From Pinguiococcus pyrenoidosus (Eukaryota; Sar; Pinguiophyceae; Pinguiochrysidales; Pinguiochrysidaceae): a stretch of 64,000 nt of DNA. A program made the position numbers and the translations under genes. Positions 31,861-44,862 of the stretch are shown here, piece by piece. The stretch is from assembly GCA_019677205.1 (NCBI GenBank), contig JAAMXY010000127.1, positions 101,791-165,790 on the forward strand, in the 5' to 3' direction. The notes beneath the pieces are model-generated. The model had not been told where the DNA came from. It was given only the letters and a program-made list of their open reading frames with translations, and ran no database searches. Position 1 is the stretch's first letter, and each line of letters starts with the position of its first letter.

Positions 31861-32109
31861 CGCTGTGCAGATCGAAGAACTGCACTCGCGAGGAATTTCA
31901 AACACAAACTGCGCGGGAAACGCGGCGCTGGAAAAGTCCAGCGATGGATTTCTGCTTCGTCCCCGAAGATGAGTATGATGTGGTACTTGGATATGGTTCC
32001 GTTGTACCAAGAATCGATACCGAGATACCTACTCTAGTACCCAGTTCCATCCCTTTTCCCGCGCTTTTTTAACGAAAGATCCACGCCTGATCCGCGCGAG
32101 GTGACCGTT

Positions 32110-32845
32110 ATGGACTTTTTGAACGACGCGCCAAAGGCGGAAGTACTGCCTCGTAAGTCGTGCGAAGCTCTACGTTCTCCTTTCTGTGCCTGCTGCGCGC
32201 GCTGTGATCCGCTGAACAGCGCTCTGCGTCGCTCTCTTCTGCTTTGTGGTCAGAACTCCTGCGCGTCTGCCACAGTAACACGTGGGCGGAGGCGCTCTTC
32301 GAGGCCAGGCCATATGAGAGTGAAGAGGCGCTCAAGCGATACGCGGAAGAAATCTGGAACAGCGTGTCCGAGGAGGACTGGCTCGAGGCCTTCTCCGGCC
32401 ACCCGCGCATCGGGGATGTAAGCGCTTTGCGCGCGAAGTTTGCGGCGTCGAAAGCGTCGGGAGGGGCCGTCTGGGAGTCTGGGGAGCAGTCTGGGGCTGC
32501 AGATGCATCAGACGGCGTCCTACACGAGCTGAAGAGGGCAAATGAGGAGTACGAAGAGCGCTTCGGCTTCATCTTCTTGGTTTGCGCCAGTGGGAAAAGT
32601 GCGGAAGAGGTTCGTTCCCTCTCTTCCTTGCCGCCTTGTGCTTCTTGAAACTTTCGGTGTTGGAGAGAAGGTAGCGTCTTACATGCCGCTCTTGGTTCGT
32701 GGCGCCTTAGATGCTTGCGATTCTGAGGGAGAGATATCCGAATGATCGGGAGACGGAGATCGTCGTCGCTGCGGGGGAGCAGAGCAAGATCACGATGCTT
32801 CGGTTGGACAAGCTTCTCGCGGAGCATTCCGCCGCAGCGCGATGA
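32110..32845 (+). CDS. URAD: OHCU decarboxylase (ureide pathway of uric acid breakdown)
   Basis: Exons 32110-32152, 32254-32609 and 32711-32845 give 177 residues. The enzyme converts 2-oxo-4-hydroxy-4-carboxy-5-ureidoimidazoline to S-allantoin. Family landmarks are all present: LLRVCHSNTWAEALFEARPY, the catalytic-His region GHPRIGD, NEEYEERFGFIFLVCASGKSAEEML, and the C-terminal VVAAGEQSKITMLRLDKLL. The protein is not fused to a transthyretin-like HIU hydrolase. It ends SAAAR without a PTS1 tripeptide, so peroxisomal location is not evident. It starts 249 nt from AFG2 on the opposite strand. Confidence 0.92.
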
Positions 32846-32948
32846 GTCACACGTCACATCGAGAGAATCCTGTACGCGTGAAGAAATGCTGTTGGAATGT
32901 GGTGCGACGTCTGGTTTCCGCGCTGCGAGGCGACGCGCGGACGCTCCG

Positions 32949-35900
32949 CTACGCAAGGGTTGCTCCGGCCAGGCCATAGGTGACCATGCAGGCGCGAACC
33001 CGCAGCTTGAATTCCTTTGGCGGACCAGCCTCGGCACTGCCATTGGAGGCCTTGCTGCGGGTTGACGAGGCCTTGGTCTTTTTCGCCTTGGATGCTGGCC
33101 GCGACGACCCGCGGCTCTTTGCGTCCGTGCGCGTGCCAGTCAACGCCAGCGACTCTGCAATGCTTGCTCCCGCGTTCACGCCGTCCCTGAGATGCTCCAG
33201 CTGGACTTCCCGTTCGAAGGCAGAGCCCGCCCACTGAGCAAGGCATACGCAGTTAACACCCGCCAGGGAGAGGAAAGCCGCGACCTGCTCCGGGTCCTCA
33301 AGGGCAAGGGTGGCAGCCTTTTTCAAGTTGTCCTGCTGCATCTGCCTTCTGAAAGAGCCCTCTGTGTCGTAGCGGTCCAGCAGGATGGCGCATTGCGTCG
33401 TGTCCAGCTTCAACGCAGGGACGCGCGTTGGGGAGAAGAAGGACCCAAAGCGGCAGGGACCGTAGTAGAGGAAGCCTCCCCCGGCGTCTGCCTTCTTCGT
33501 GTTGGACGTGCTCAGACACCCTTCCCAGTCTGCATTGGAAGGTACCTTGGCCCATCCGGCACTGCCAGTCCACTTTGCGATGCTTTTGACAACCTTGGAG
33601 AGGTCCTCAAACGCCTCCTTGCTGCCCTTCCGAGGTCGGCCACTCCCTGCGTCGGCGCGGTCCTCCCACAGCGGATCACAGACGTATGAAGAAGCCTCCG
33701 GATCCACCTTGGGACATGAGGCCTCGTTGGTCTGCTCCAGGCGGGACAGTAGCATGTGCATCCCAAGCTCCCGCGTAATGGACGAAAGCTGCGGGTCGCC
33801 GCCTTGGCGAAGAGACGGCAGGGCCTCCCACGGCAGAGGCATCACCCGAGGGTCCAGCATGAGGATAAGCCTCTGTCCTGATAGCGCCATCTCTGCCAGA
33901 GCGAGCGCGAGACTTGGCTGCGCGTCCGACGGGTCAGCGCGCTGGCTCTCAGCCTCGCCGCTGGACTGATCCGACGCAAAGAGATGCTGCATCTCCTGGG
34001 GAGTGCTGAACTCGGCGGACGTGTCAAGGTGGAACCATCGCCCGAAAGCTTCGTTCATGTCCTCGACAATCGATCGTAGCAGACGCTCCGGCTCGTCATC
34101 AGGGAGACTTGCCTTGTTAGGGACTTCGCCGGAAGCGAAGACTCCGTCGCGACCCAGTTCCTCACCGTGGCGAAGGCAGTACTTCGCCGACACAGATCGG
34201 AAAGCCTGCATCCTCGCCATCAAGTCGAAGAGGCTGCGTTGCTGCTCCGTGGTCATCGCGTATCGAGCGAAGGCGAACTGTCGCTCACGTGGTTGAGAAG
34301 CGCCGTCGACGAGGCACAGTCTTGCCTCGTCGAACTCCGCGCCGAACTGGAGGCAGAGCACGCGCGAATCCTGCGGAACTCGATGCAGACTGTCTTCCAA
34401 GGACTCCCACGCATTCAGGCGCGCCCAGCTGCGGTAGTTCTTCCCCAGAATCCTGCTGATCTCCTGCGTCCGGGGATGGTCTCCTTCGTGTGGAATTTGT
34501 CGTGAGCTCATGAGCTCTCGATGGGACTTGCCCAGAAGACCAAATGGCACGCTCGGCTCCGCATCCCAAACCTGCTGAATGATTGACAGGAAGAAAGCCT
34601 TGTATGCGGCAGAGTTTGCCGCCAGGAGGGCTTCGCAGGCCTTCTTGCTTCCGCTCACGCCGTGCAAGCTTGCGAGTGCCCATTGCGCGTCCCGGATGGC
34701 TTCCCAGTCGCCGTAGCTTGCCGCAAGGGAAGTCCCCTCGACCAGCAATTTGATCGCCTGCTGCCGGTAAGGTTCTGCGTCCGTCTGGCCAGCCGGAATA
34801 CCACTCTCCGCCCGTGCCGCTTCGACCGTGGCCGGTCGCGAGGATTTCCTGCTCTTCGAATCTGCGGTCGACTCCCTAGAGGTGGCTGCGAGCTGCATCT
34901 TCAGCTTGTTCGCGTCCGCCAAGCTGAGCGGGTCCTTCCACACCTCGTCCAGCAGCCCCGCGCGATTCGACGCCAGGACCAGCGCACGGCCTTGCGAGAT
35001 GAGTAGCTGCGCCCGAGCCCGCGGGGGCTGCTTGCGGAGATTCCACTGCGTGCACAGCATGGCTCTCTCAACGTTGTTCGACGAGGTGCCTTCCTGAACA
35101 AAGGCCTCGATCTTCTCGCCCGACGCCGCGAGCCAACGCTTAACCACATCGGTCTGCTTCCGGCGCTCTTCTTCCTCCTTCCTCCGCAGGGAGTCATCCT
35201 CTCTCTGCCTCACCGCGCAGAGCTGGCATACCGACGATAGCTTTGTCGAGACCTCGACTGCGAGCATGGCTGTCGGGCTGCACATCTCAATGCCATCCGC
35301 CTTGATCCCCGTCATCAGCGCCTCGAGGGCCAAGGACAAAAGCCCACGCCGCCGGCCGAGCTGCTCCGCCCCTTCCACTTGCGCCTCTGCCGCGAAATCC
35401 GCTCTGCTCGCGGCGTCGAGAATGTCATTCTCGGCGACGCACGCCTCGGCCACCAGGAGCGCCGCTCTCCCACCCTGGTCGACGCCAAGCGCTCTGAGTG
35501 CATCCGGCTTGTCTCCGCGCGCCACGCCGTCCACCAAGGTCTGCGGAGCCTCGGCCGCGCGCGTCGCCGCCAGCATCGCCGAGGCCATCTCGGCGCGAAC
35601 GCGCACGAGCAGATGCACGCATGTCGACAACTCGGCGCGCCACTTGCCACTCTGAACGAGACTCCGTCTTCGTGCGCAGGCAATGTCTTTTTGGAGCGTC
35701 GCGAGCTTGATCATGACCTCCGCCCAGGCAAACAGAGCGCTGAGGTCCACATCCAGCGGCGCCTCATCGGTTGCAAATGACGCGCGAGACGAGCGCCGAG
35801 AGGCTCCGCGAGAGCCGCCAAAGGACGACAGCACGCTCGTGCTGTCTGCCTGCGTCAGTTCCGGCACCGGCCGTCGCACGCTGTAGAAGAGTACTTCGGC

Positions 35901-38900
35901 GCTCTCCAGGAGAATGCGCTCCGCCTCGAGAGGATCGTCGAGTCCGAGACAGGCGTCCGCCAGCGTCTTCGCGAGGTCTGCCCAGTCCGGCGCCGCCAGC
36001 GGCACGCTGCTTGTCTTTGCCGCTTGGAAGGCCACCTCGAGCTTCTGCAGCGCTTCGGTGAATCGCGCGGTCTTCAAGTCCAGCTTGGCCTTGAGCACCA
36101 GACACGCGATGTAGCCGAGCTGGTCGTCGTGCGCTTTGGCGTGGCGCAGAGACGCTTGTAGAAACGCGCTGGCCATGCCGATCTGGTACAAGCCCGGCTT
36201 CAGCAACTCTCCGGCAGTTCGCAGCCAGATGCTGCGCACCGGCACCTTGGTCATTTCGGGGCTCTGCGTGTGGATGGTGGCCAGTTGAGACCTCTCGGCC
36301 GCGCTCTCCGCTGCGGAGGAAGCGTCGTTGGCCTCCAGCTTCTTGTGGGTCTCAAGCTGCTCGATCTCGACGAGGAAGGCCTGCTCCTCCGCTGCGTCCA
36401 GCGCGAAGCACTGCTGAAGAGCGAGGGCCTTGGCTGCGCCGCTCTGGCCAAGGGCGTAGCGGAGGTTGACGAGCTTCGCGCAGATGAGCCTCAGCGCAGC
36501 TCTCTGCATCGGCGGAGTCCACGTCTTCAGCACCACCACGCGAGCGAAGCTCAGAGCGACGCCGACGTAGTGATGGTACCCAGACTGCTCCAGCAACTCC
36601 GCCGCCTCGAGGAGGTAGTACACCACCTTTGAGACGGGCGCATCAAAGGCCCCTTCGTCCACCGTGTCTTCGCTGACGGCGTCCTCGTCGGGATCCGCCG
36701 ACTTTTCCGACAGGGTTGACGGTGGCTCCCAGGAGCCCCACCTCTGCAATTCCGGCGAGGCCTCCTCGCTCGCGCCGGCCAGGCATCTTCGGAGCGCTCT
36801 GTCCATGTAGTGCACGGCCATCATCAGGTACTGTGCCTGCTGCGCCGGCGACTGCGACAGCAGGGCGCCCAGCACGTTGGCACGGCTCGCGGCCTCGAGA
36901 TGCCGGAGGCTCAGGGAAGACGGCAGAAGCCTGGTCTCTGCCAGCGTCGAGGCGGAGAGGATGGACGCGGTGCCCACCGAGCTTCTCCGACGAGACCGCG
37001 AGCTCCGCTTCGACGTCGCTGTTGTGTACCGGGTCTTTCCGGACGCTCTCGACAGAATGCTGGGTTGCCTGCCCGATGCGCGAGAGAGCCGGGGCGCCCG
37101 GATCGTGGGCTCCGGGATCTCCATCTCCTCCTCCTCCTCGTCCATGGCCTCGCTTTGGTCTTCCAGGAGGGTCGCGAAGACGCCGGCGTCATCGTCGATC
37201 TGCATGACGATGTCGTTGGCGGCCTCTACGTAGTCGAGGCCGTCGTCGCTCATGAGGCCCACGGCGGACGCCCACTCGGCGAGCTCGAGCAGCAGCTCCA
37301 CGCGTTCGTAGCGGCCGGCCAGCACGTCGAAGGCGTGCATGAAGGCGTTGAGTTGCTGCTGGCGCATCGCGCAGGAGCGCGCCAAGGTGACCCAGACCTT
37401 CGCCAGACGCGTCGGCTCGTCGCTCTTCATCTTGCCCACTGCGTCCAGGGCCGACAAACCCAGCTTGCTGCTCATGACGACGCGCCACTCCCAAAGCGGC
37501 TGCTGCAGCTGCGGCGGCACCACCTGGAAGGCCTGCGCCACCGCGGTGGACCCCGTCGCCCAGTCGCCGGCATCGGCGTAGCACTGGGACAGAAGCAGAT
37601 AGAGCATCAACATGAAGCTGCAGTCTTCACTGGAGTCCGCGGCGGTGTTCAGGCTGGCGAGCAGGACCTTCAGGAAGGGGAAGACCTGCTTCCGACTGAC
37701 CACGGTCTTGCACATGGGCCTCGCGATACGCCAGAAGCTCCGCGCCGCTCGGGACACCAGCACCGGCAGACCAGCGGAGCTCCCAAACTTCGCCGCGAGG
37801 AGCAGGTGACGGAACGCTGCGGTTCGCAGCTCCTGCTCGAGCTCAAGGCTTTGCGCCTCCGGTCGGATGAGCGACGCCACCGCTCGGGCCCACAGGATCT
37901 CGGTGACGCTAAGCCAGCGCCAGAAGGTGCTGGGCAGCTGCTTCCTCTCGTGGGTGGTCGAGGGAAGCAGGTCGACGCACGCTTGGCAAGCCTGCTGCGC
38001 GGCGCGGCCCTGATGGAGGAGGCATCCTTCATGAGCGATGCGAGCCCAGAGCTCCGCTTGCAAGCACTTGGCGTCCCCATCGGCTTGGTCGGTGCTCGTC
38101 TCTTCCTGCATGCCTTTCATGCAGCTGTGAAAGAGGGCCAGCCGCTCATCACAGTGGGGGCCGGCATGCGGCGCTTCCTCATCGTCGCTTTCGGTTTGCT
38201 CGCCGCTGGCGGCGTACGAGTTGCAGAGCACGATCCTGGCCAGCGTCAGCATCCACGGCTCAGGCAGATCCGCCGTGACGAAGCTGGCGGCGTCCGCGGT
38301 CTTTCCCGCGCTGGCTCCGCCGAGGCACAGCTTCGCCCGGCACTTGGCGTAGATCTCGACGAGAGGCTTGGCGTTCGGAATGCTCTTGCCGGGCATCAGC
38401 TCGAGGCACACCGCCGCCGCAGCGTTCAGCCCATCGGCCTCGTCGCTAGCTTCGAGGAGCATCGCGAGCGCTTCGCCCAGCCTCGATTGGATGTCAGCAT
38501 GGACTTGAAGAGTCTTCATCGTGGCGTAGACGCTCTGCATCGCGTCGCTTAGCTCGGGTAGCGCCATGTGACGGAGCTGGGGCTTCGCCATGACGTGCAG
38601 ATGATAGTTGAGGAGGAGAGCGCCAGCGTCCTCGACGATGCTCGGCTCTTGTGCTCTCGCTGCGCGGCGGGCGGCGGCTGCAAAGGCGCCGCAGCAGAGG
38701 CGCTTGTGCAGCGCCATGGTCTCGGTCTCGCCATCGACACGGAGGCCGAGCGATCTCGGATCCGGGCTCGCCACGGGGTTCGTCGCCTCTCCAACTACCA
38801 TCTCCGCGAAGACTTCTCCGAGTCGGTTCTGCGCCATCGCCTGCGCCACGAGCATCTCCCTCTGCTTCTCGGCATGCCACGGCTGCTGCAGAGTCGCCGC

Positions 38901-41495
38901 ACAAGCGAGCCGCACCAGCGGTAGCTCTCGAATGTCCCACGCGAGCTGCATGACGTCGAACCAGACCAGCGCTCTCAGCTTGACTGCCGGTAGCGGCGCT
39001 TCCGGCGCCTCGTCGGCCTCGCCGTCGGCGGAGATCTCGGCGAAGGGATAGCATGCCGTCACGTCCTCCACGAGGGCGTCGCTCCTCGACATCTCGCTGG
39101 AGCTGGCGACGCTGGCGTCATCGGAGCGGTCGCTCCCTCTGGCCAGCAGGACGGCCGCCTTGTGGAGGACGCTCCTGCGCACGGCCGGGTCGTTGGTCTG
39201 CCTGCCCTGCTCCACCAGAAGCAGCGCCCTCTCGTCGGGGTTGTCCGGCTCTTCGTAGATGGCGCTGCGGAGGGCAAGCTTGCGCGACAGTGGGGCGAGA
39301 TACCGATCGAGAGGCCGGAGCGCATCCGTCTCCGCCTGCCGCAGCGCCTCGGAGCGGCGTTGCAGGTCGAGCTGCAGCACGGCGTCGATGATGGGCGTCT
39401 CCGGCTCCACTTGGTCGTCCTCGTCAGCCTCGAGCCTCTCCGGATCCACGGCGCCGTAGTCCAGCAGGAGCGCCTTGTCCACGTGGGCCTTGGCGCTGGA
39501 CACGAAGTCCAACGCCATCTCGCATCGGGCGACTTCGAAGTGGATTTGCGCGCGCAGCTTGAGCATCGGAGAGTCCAAGCTTTCGAGCACGTCCGCCGCC
39601 ACGGCCAGGCTGGAATGGCACTGGCGCCGGAGATGCGGACGCAGCAGGCCATCGAGGCACAGGTTCCATACGAGCACGACGCCGACGTGAAGCAGCTCCG
39701 AGTCCCCCAGTCTCCTGGCGCCCAGCAGCGCTCGCTCGAGGCCTTTCAAGGCCTCAACTCGCCTGGCCACTGTGACCGCCTCTCGCCGACGCTCATTCTC
39801 CGCGTTGCCGGGAGCACCCGCGCCAGCCTTCTTCGCCAGCAGGTCGTAGCGGAGGAAGTCCACTCGAAGGCGGTCAGCCGGCGTCGCCGACTTGCTGCTC
39901 AGGTCCGCGGCTTGCAGCAGCGCCTCTGCGAGCTCGAGGGCCTCATGCTCGCACGCCATGAGGCCTAGATCGCCCGCAAGGCCGACGCCCCATGTCGGTA
40001 CAGTCTGCGGACCGGCGTCGTCTTCGGGACTTGTGCTGGTGGACGCCTCGGACAGGTTGCTAAAGAGCGCCTCGATCTGGTCTCGCACGTTGGCCGCGGA
40101 CGCGGGGCTGCTGCGGAGGCGTTGGATCTGTGAGGTCATGTCGGCGTGCATGGCGGCGTTGCGAGCTTGGAGGAACGCGTTGTGTTTCTGAGCAAGAGGC
40201 TGTGCCAGCGCTTGTCGGGCTTCGTCAGATTCCGCTGCTGCCATCTGAGCGACCATTGCATCGTACGCCGCCTTGGCTTCGTCCATCTGTGCCTTGAGCG
40301 TGGCAATCTCCTTGTCGACCGCGCCGAGAAGCTCCTTCGCCGCCGCCGAAGAACCGTCGCGGCCGAAGTGGATGCGACGCACCTCTGTGAATGGAATGCT
40401 TCGTCAGGAGACTGCCTTTCGTTCGGTACTTCATGTGATCTCCATTCGTCACCACCACCACGTACCCAGCTCTTCCAGTAGATGCAGCGCATCGCTCAGT
40501 GCTGCAGCATCTGCGCTAAGCTTGTCTTGGACCTCCCTCTGGCGCTTCTCTGCGTCTTCCTTGTCGCGCGTCGCCTGTTCCATGGGGTCAACCGTGCCCC
40601 CATCTCCTTCGGCACTCTCCCGGTGGTCTTGGCCTTGGTCTTGCTCCAAAGGCGCCCCTGCAGAGCCGTCGGGCGGCCTGAGACGCAGCGCTTCGCCATT
40701 CGGCTGGCCTTCCGCTTCTGCCGCAAGCAGTCGTCGAAGCCGTCGCGATGCGTCATCAATGTCCGTGCGGATTTCGCTCATCTTCATCGTGGTCTGCGTC
40801 ATCTCGGCGCGTGCCTCGTCGTAGATTCGCTGGGCGAGCTCATGAGCACTGGACATGAACTTCGCCGCGGAGGTCAGGTCCCCCGCGTCCTCGAGGGCCT
40901 CGGCCGTGGCGACCAGGAGCTGCGCCCGCCAGCGCAAGTCTCCGTCCTCGGCGGCCTCCAGCTTCTCGGTCATCTCCTTCAGTTCCACCACCACATGCTT
41001 CATGGTCTGCGGCCGCAGAAGGGGCCGAACCAGGTGCCAAAAGTGCACGCTGGCATTGTACACCAGGAACCGGTAGCGGTGCTTGGCTCCGGTGTCGTCG
41101 AGGGCAACCAAAATGCGGCGGAGCACCTTCCTCGCGTGCTTTAGTCGCTCGATCCCATTCAAGAGGGTGATCTCGCGGCCCTCGCAGCGCGAGAGGACCA
41201 GGACTGCGCGGCAGTAGTACTGCTCCTTCGGAGGATCCTTGAGCAGGAAGGCTCTGGCGGCCCTCTCCGCCGTCTCATAGTCCCCTCGCGCCAGGCCTTG
41301 CTCCGCCGCCACCACCAGAAGCCCTCTCTGCTCGCTCTGAAGCTCCCGAGACACATCTGGGGCCTGCGTCTGACGCTGAATCCATCTCAGGCTGCTGTAA
41401 GCCTGCCCAAGCCGGTCGCGGGGCTGGCCAGGCGCCTCTCCCGAGGCACCCCTCGACCGCAGCAGCGCCTTCTGGAGCTCCCTAGAGAGCACCAT
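32949..41495 (-). CDS. CFAP46: CFAP46 (FAP46/TTC40), ciliary central-pair protein
   Basis: Exons 41495-40466 and 40384-32949 give 2821 residues, close to the animal protein (about 2700). CFAP46 is part of the C1d projection of the central apparatus of motile cilia. The strongest match is the N-terminal region YRFLVYNASVHFWHLVRPLLRP followed by DLRWRAQLLVATAEALEDAGD. Most of the rest is alpha-helical TPR-like repeat (for example ARCEMALDFVSSAKAHVDKALLLDYG). Basic Ser/Arg linkers occur (RASGKTRYTTATSKRSSRSRRRSS). Near the end, LILMLDPRVMPLPWEALPSL and GGGFLYYGPCRF look like a CHAT/separase-type fold without an obvious His-Cys pair. The second exon is 7.4 kb without introns, unlike its neighbours. 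Confidence 0.88.
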
Positions 41496-41835
41496 GACAT
41501 CGCCGTCTAGTCCGGTGCAAAAAAGTTCCCTGAGCCCCCCTCACACGACTCACAAAGCAGCGGAGATTCGAAGCGGGCGCTGCAAATGTTCTTCCAACCA
41601 GTTTGAAAGGGTACGGACGGTTACAGCCCAGCGTTAGCGGAGTACCCCAAAACCATACCTGGTCCGGTACTGGGTGCCATCATACTGGGTGGGTCCGCGG
41701 TCGGCGATTTCGCTGACGCCTTCGGACAAGTGACTGTGACAGACGGATGGGACGGGAACGCGGAGCGCTGCAACAACGCCGTAAACGCCTTCATTACGCC
41801 GGACTCATGCTGAATTTGGGGAAGCTGGCGATCGC
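41496..41835. promoter_or_regulatory. Divergent spacer of CFAP46 and the methyltransferase
   Basis: 340 nt without a gene. A short direct repeat (actgggtgccatc / actgggtgggtcc, about 41668-41695) and a tacc/ggta-rich stretch are visible. I see no clear CCAAT box. Confidence 0.3.
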
Positions 41836-42643
41836 ATGCGAAGTTCAGATCAATGGAGTGCCAGGTGGATCCGCAGCGTGGCGATAGCGCTGGTGGCGGC
41901 TTCGCTCGCGGCCGGTTTCTGTCCGTCGCCCAAGGCAGTTCGGACAGATGGGCTGGCTCTCCTTGCTAAGAGGCCCAAGAAGCGCGCCGAGAAGCCGTCG
42001 GCAGCGCCATCTGAAGGCGATGTACTGGCTGGAGTCGCGGAGGACCACAACTTTGAGCAGTTCTTTTGGGACGAGGACAGCTGCGATCGCCTGTACCGGA
42101 TCGCCAAGGACTTCGAGAAGCCCCTCTTCCTGTGCTGTCCATCACTGGCTCATCGAGCAGATCGCGCTGGCCAGGACCATGTGCTTCTTGACCGGGATTC
42201 TCGCTTCAAGTTCCTGCCCAAGTACCGGCGTTTCTCGATCGAGGAGCCCTACATCCTTCCCAAACGCTGTGCAGGCTACGACGCCATCTTCGTGGACCCT
42301 CCCTTCGCGAACGTGACACCGAAGCAGGTTGGTTCTAGCACAATTTCTCTTTTGGTACTCGAGGCAAATGGGAACGAGAGAAGGAGCGGGAGCGGCTGAT
42401 TGTGAGGAAATCGTGCAGGTGGCGCGCTGTCTGCAGCTGATGGCGCCATCTGACGAGCAGAGGCGACTGCCGGTGTTCTTCGTGTTTCCTAAGGACCGCG
42501 AGGAGGAGCTCCTTGCTGCGTTTGAGGGCACAGAATTCCTGCCCATGGAGGTGAAGGCGGACCACCTGAAGTACCGCAGCTCGGTCCCGTCGGAGACGCA
42601 GGAGCGCATCCACCTGTTCGGCCCGGTCGGCATGTCCTGCTGA
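41836..42643 (+). CDS. DPPF-motif methyltransferase of the EEF1AKMT1/EFM5 family with a possible plastid presequence
   Basis: Exons 41836-42327 and 42419-42643 give 238 residues. The core follows the EFM5/N6AMT2 family: FEQFFWDEDSCDRLYR, CCPSLAH, VLLDRDSRFKFLPKYRRF, and YDAIFVDPPFANVTPKQ, where DPPF is the methyl-acceptor-site motif. Then come FVFPKDREEELLAAF and LPMEVKADHLKYRSSVPSET. Known members trimethylate eEF1A at Lys79. Here the first 30 residues (WIRSVAIALVAASLAAGFCPSP) form a signal peptide with an AAGF site like the ASAFAP motif, which would send the enzyme to the secretory route or plastid. The substrate is then unlikely to be cytosolic eEF1A; plastid EF-Tu would be an alternative, by inference. 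Confidence 0.75.
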
Positions 42644-42927
42644 CGTGTCCCGCCTCTTCCAACGAGGTGAAGCGCCGCCTGGTCGGCATGAAGACCATGC
42701 CCTGAGCATGCTGCAGAGAGAGAGAGACAGACATAGATCATTTTGCCGTCATTCAAGAAAGGGATTACTTGCTTTTGTGGGATGAAGAGAAGATGAGAAA
42801 TATCAAGCTGATTGCTTTGTTTTCGGGGGTATGCGTCGGACGATGCTTCCTGTGTGCCTTGTTGGCCGACTAGCCTTGGGTCTGATCTGGTTGACTCGCC
42901 ACACTCAGCCGAGCGCACGCGAGAAAG

Positions 42928-44862
42928 TTACTGAAGGGTCTCAAGGTACTGCACGGTGCAGATTGACGCGCTCTCGACCTTGTAGAGGATTCCGTTGACT
43001 CGGATGCTTTCGCCGATGCTGAAGTCCGCCGCCTTATAGGGCTCGCCGGTGGCCGGATTCTTCAAGAGCGTCGTGAAGCTGAGGACCTTGCCACTGAAGC
43101 GTCGATCCATGCCATCATTGAACGTGAAGCGCTCCGTGACGCACACGGCTCCGTCCGTCAGGCGAAGGGAGATGATGAATCGCCGGTCTCCGTGGATTCT
43201 CTCCTCACGAGCCGGATCCTGGGCGCCCGAGAAATCCAGCTTGGCCAGGAACTCGAGAGGGATCTGCGGAACGACACTCGTGTCCACTTCCGGCTCAGCG
43301 GGCGCAGGCGAGGCTTTCCCTTCGCTGCGAGAAGCAAGCGCTTTGCTGTTCGGCCCGGGCGACATGCTGAAGTTGCAGGAGGCCGGGATGTCGGCGTAGG
43401 CGCCTCCCTGCTTCGCGTATCCATTGGAGGTGTCGTTCGAAGCTGTCGCAGCGCTCAGCGGGATGCCCGCGGGGTGGAAGTCCTCGTCCTCCGCTCGCGC
43501 CTTCTCCGCGACTGGCTCGCCGTACGTCCCACACTTCTCCAGCAAGTACTGCCTGGATTTCTCCGTGGCGTCGATGATGCGAATCCTCCTGCCGAAGATG
43601 TTGACAGTGTTTCCAATCTTGAAGTCCTCCGGGCGATAGAAGCGCTTCGCGGCGTGCAGAATGTTTGTGGGGTCCTTGATGCGGCCTTCCGCATCAACGT
43701 CTTCCGGGTTGTGAGGCACCCGCTGGCGTGTGAGAATCTTCTTGAAAAGCACTCCTGTGTATTCTTCCTTGCTCAGCATGACCTCGATCTCCGCCGGCGT
43801 CTCGATCCCCGGCGGAATGACGTGTCCGGGAAAGCACCTGCTCGCAAGAGTTTCGTTATCAGTCGTTACGTCCTTCGCAGTTTGCTTTGCCGTTGGCAAT
43901 CAGCCCCAAGTCTGCTTAGCTACGGATGCCCCCCCTACCTGATCTCCACGTCTAGAAGCTGGCCGAAGGGCTCGTTGGTCGAGTTCCACAGGCCGTGGAA
44001 AACCAGATACTGAGAAGGCTCCTGGTTGGGAGCAAAGCGAAGAGGTCTCGCCGTGCGCAGTCGCTCCAGTGATTTGCTAGAGATGCCTGACGTGCGGTAG
44101 AGCCAACTTGTGAGATGATGCCGTAGGGATGTCTTTTTCAGTCTGTCTGTCTGCCTGTCTGTCAAGAAACCAGCACGTACCGATCTCGGGAGCTTTGGCC
44201 TTGCGAGACAGTTCCAGGGCGGGGAGGCAAGTCGGCCGGATTTGCGACAGGATGGAGGCGCTGTTGGTGACGTGCTTCAATGTGTACGCGTGCGCGTCCT
44301 CGATGGGCACCTCCGGCGGGGCCGACTCGCCGAGGATGCCCCTCGTGTAGGCATCCATGTCGTAGATGCGCATCTTCCGCCCGAAGATGTCAATCACCGC
44401 GCCAATCTTCAGGTCCTCAAGCGACAGGTGCTCCGGGAAGGGCACTTCGCTTAGGAACTTGCCTTGCGGCAGCCCGCTGTTGGGCAGGTGCTCCTCAAAG
44501 GCCGAGAGCACCAGCTTGGGCAGCTCGGTCTCGGGGCTGGACGAGAGGAAAGTGTTCTGGCGATGCAGTTCCCTCTCTCCGCGCTTGACGAACAGCGTCA
44601 GCTTGCGCACGGTGAACTCACCGACGGCGGCTGGGATGCTCTCCACGAAGTAGGTGAAGAGCCGTAGGCTTCCCTCGATGGACGACGGGCTGGGGGCGGT
44701 TGGCATCGCAGCCTGCGCGCTGGAGCGGCGGCCCTCGCGGCTGCGGACCTTGGGCTGACCCTCATGGAAGACGCCGTGCTTGAGCACCGCGCGGGGGTAG
44801 TCGCGCTTGCCGTCAGCGGGCAAGGGGTATTGTCGGTAGATGGCCGGCAGCAGCAGCTCCAT
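42928..44862 (-). CDS. DM10-repeat protein, EFHC1/RIB72-like ciliary doublet protein
   Basis: Exons 44862-44181, 44086-43939 and 43837-42928 give 579 residues. An upstream in-frame ATG at 44931 would add 23. Three DM10-like units are visible. Unit 1 is LRLFTYFVES ... LSLEDLKIGAVIDIFGRKMRIYDMDAYTR. Unit 2 is PLRFAPNQEPSQYLVFHGLW ... YRPEDFKIGNTVNIFGRRIRIIDATE. Unit 3, shorter, is ISLRLTDGAVCVTERF ... KAADFSIGESIRVNGILYKV. The ending xIGxxVxIFGRxxRIxDxD is diagnostic. EFHC1/RIB72 proteins line the inside of ciliary doublet microtubules through such domains. No EF-hand is seen at the C-terminus, unlike many family members. With CFAP46 next door this supports motile cilia. Confidence 0.8.

Noticed and set aside
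36810-38552. 580-codon plus-strand frame opposite CFAP46
   Set aside because: Antisense of helical repeat coding sequence; no motif.
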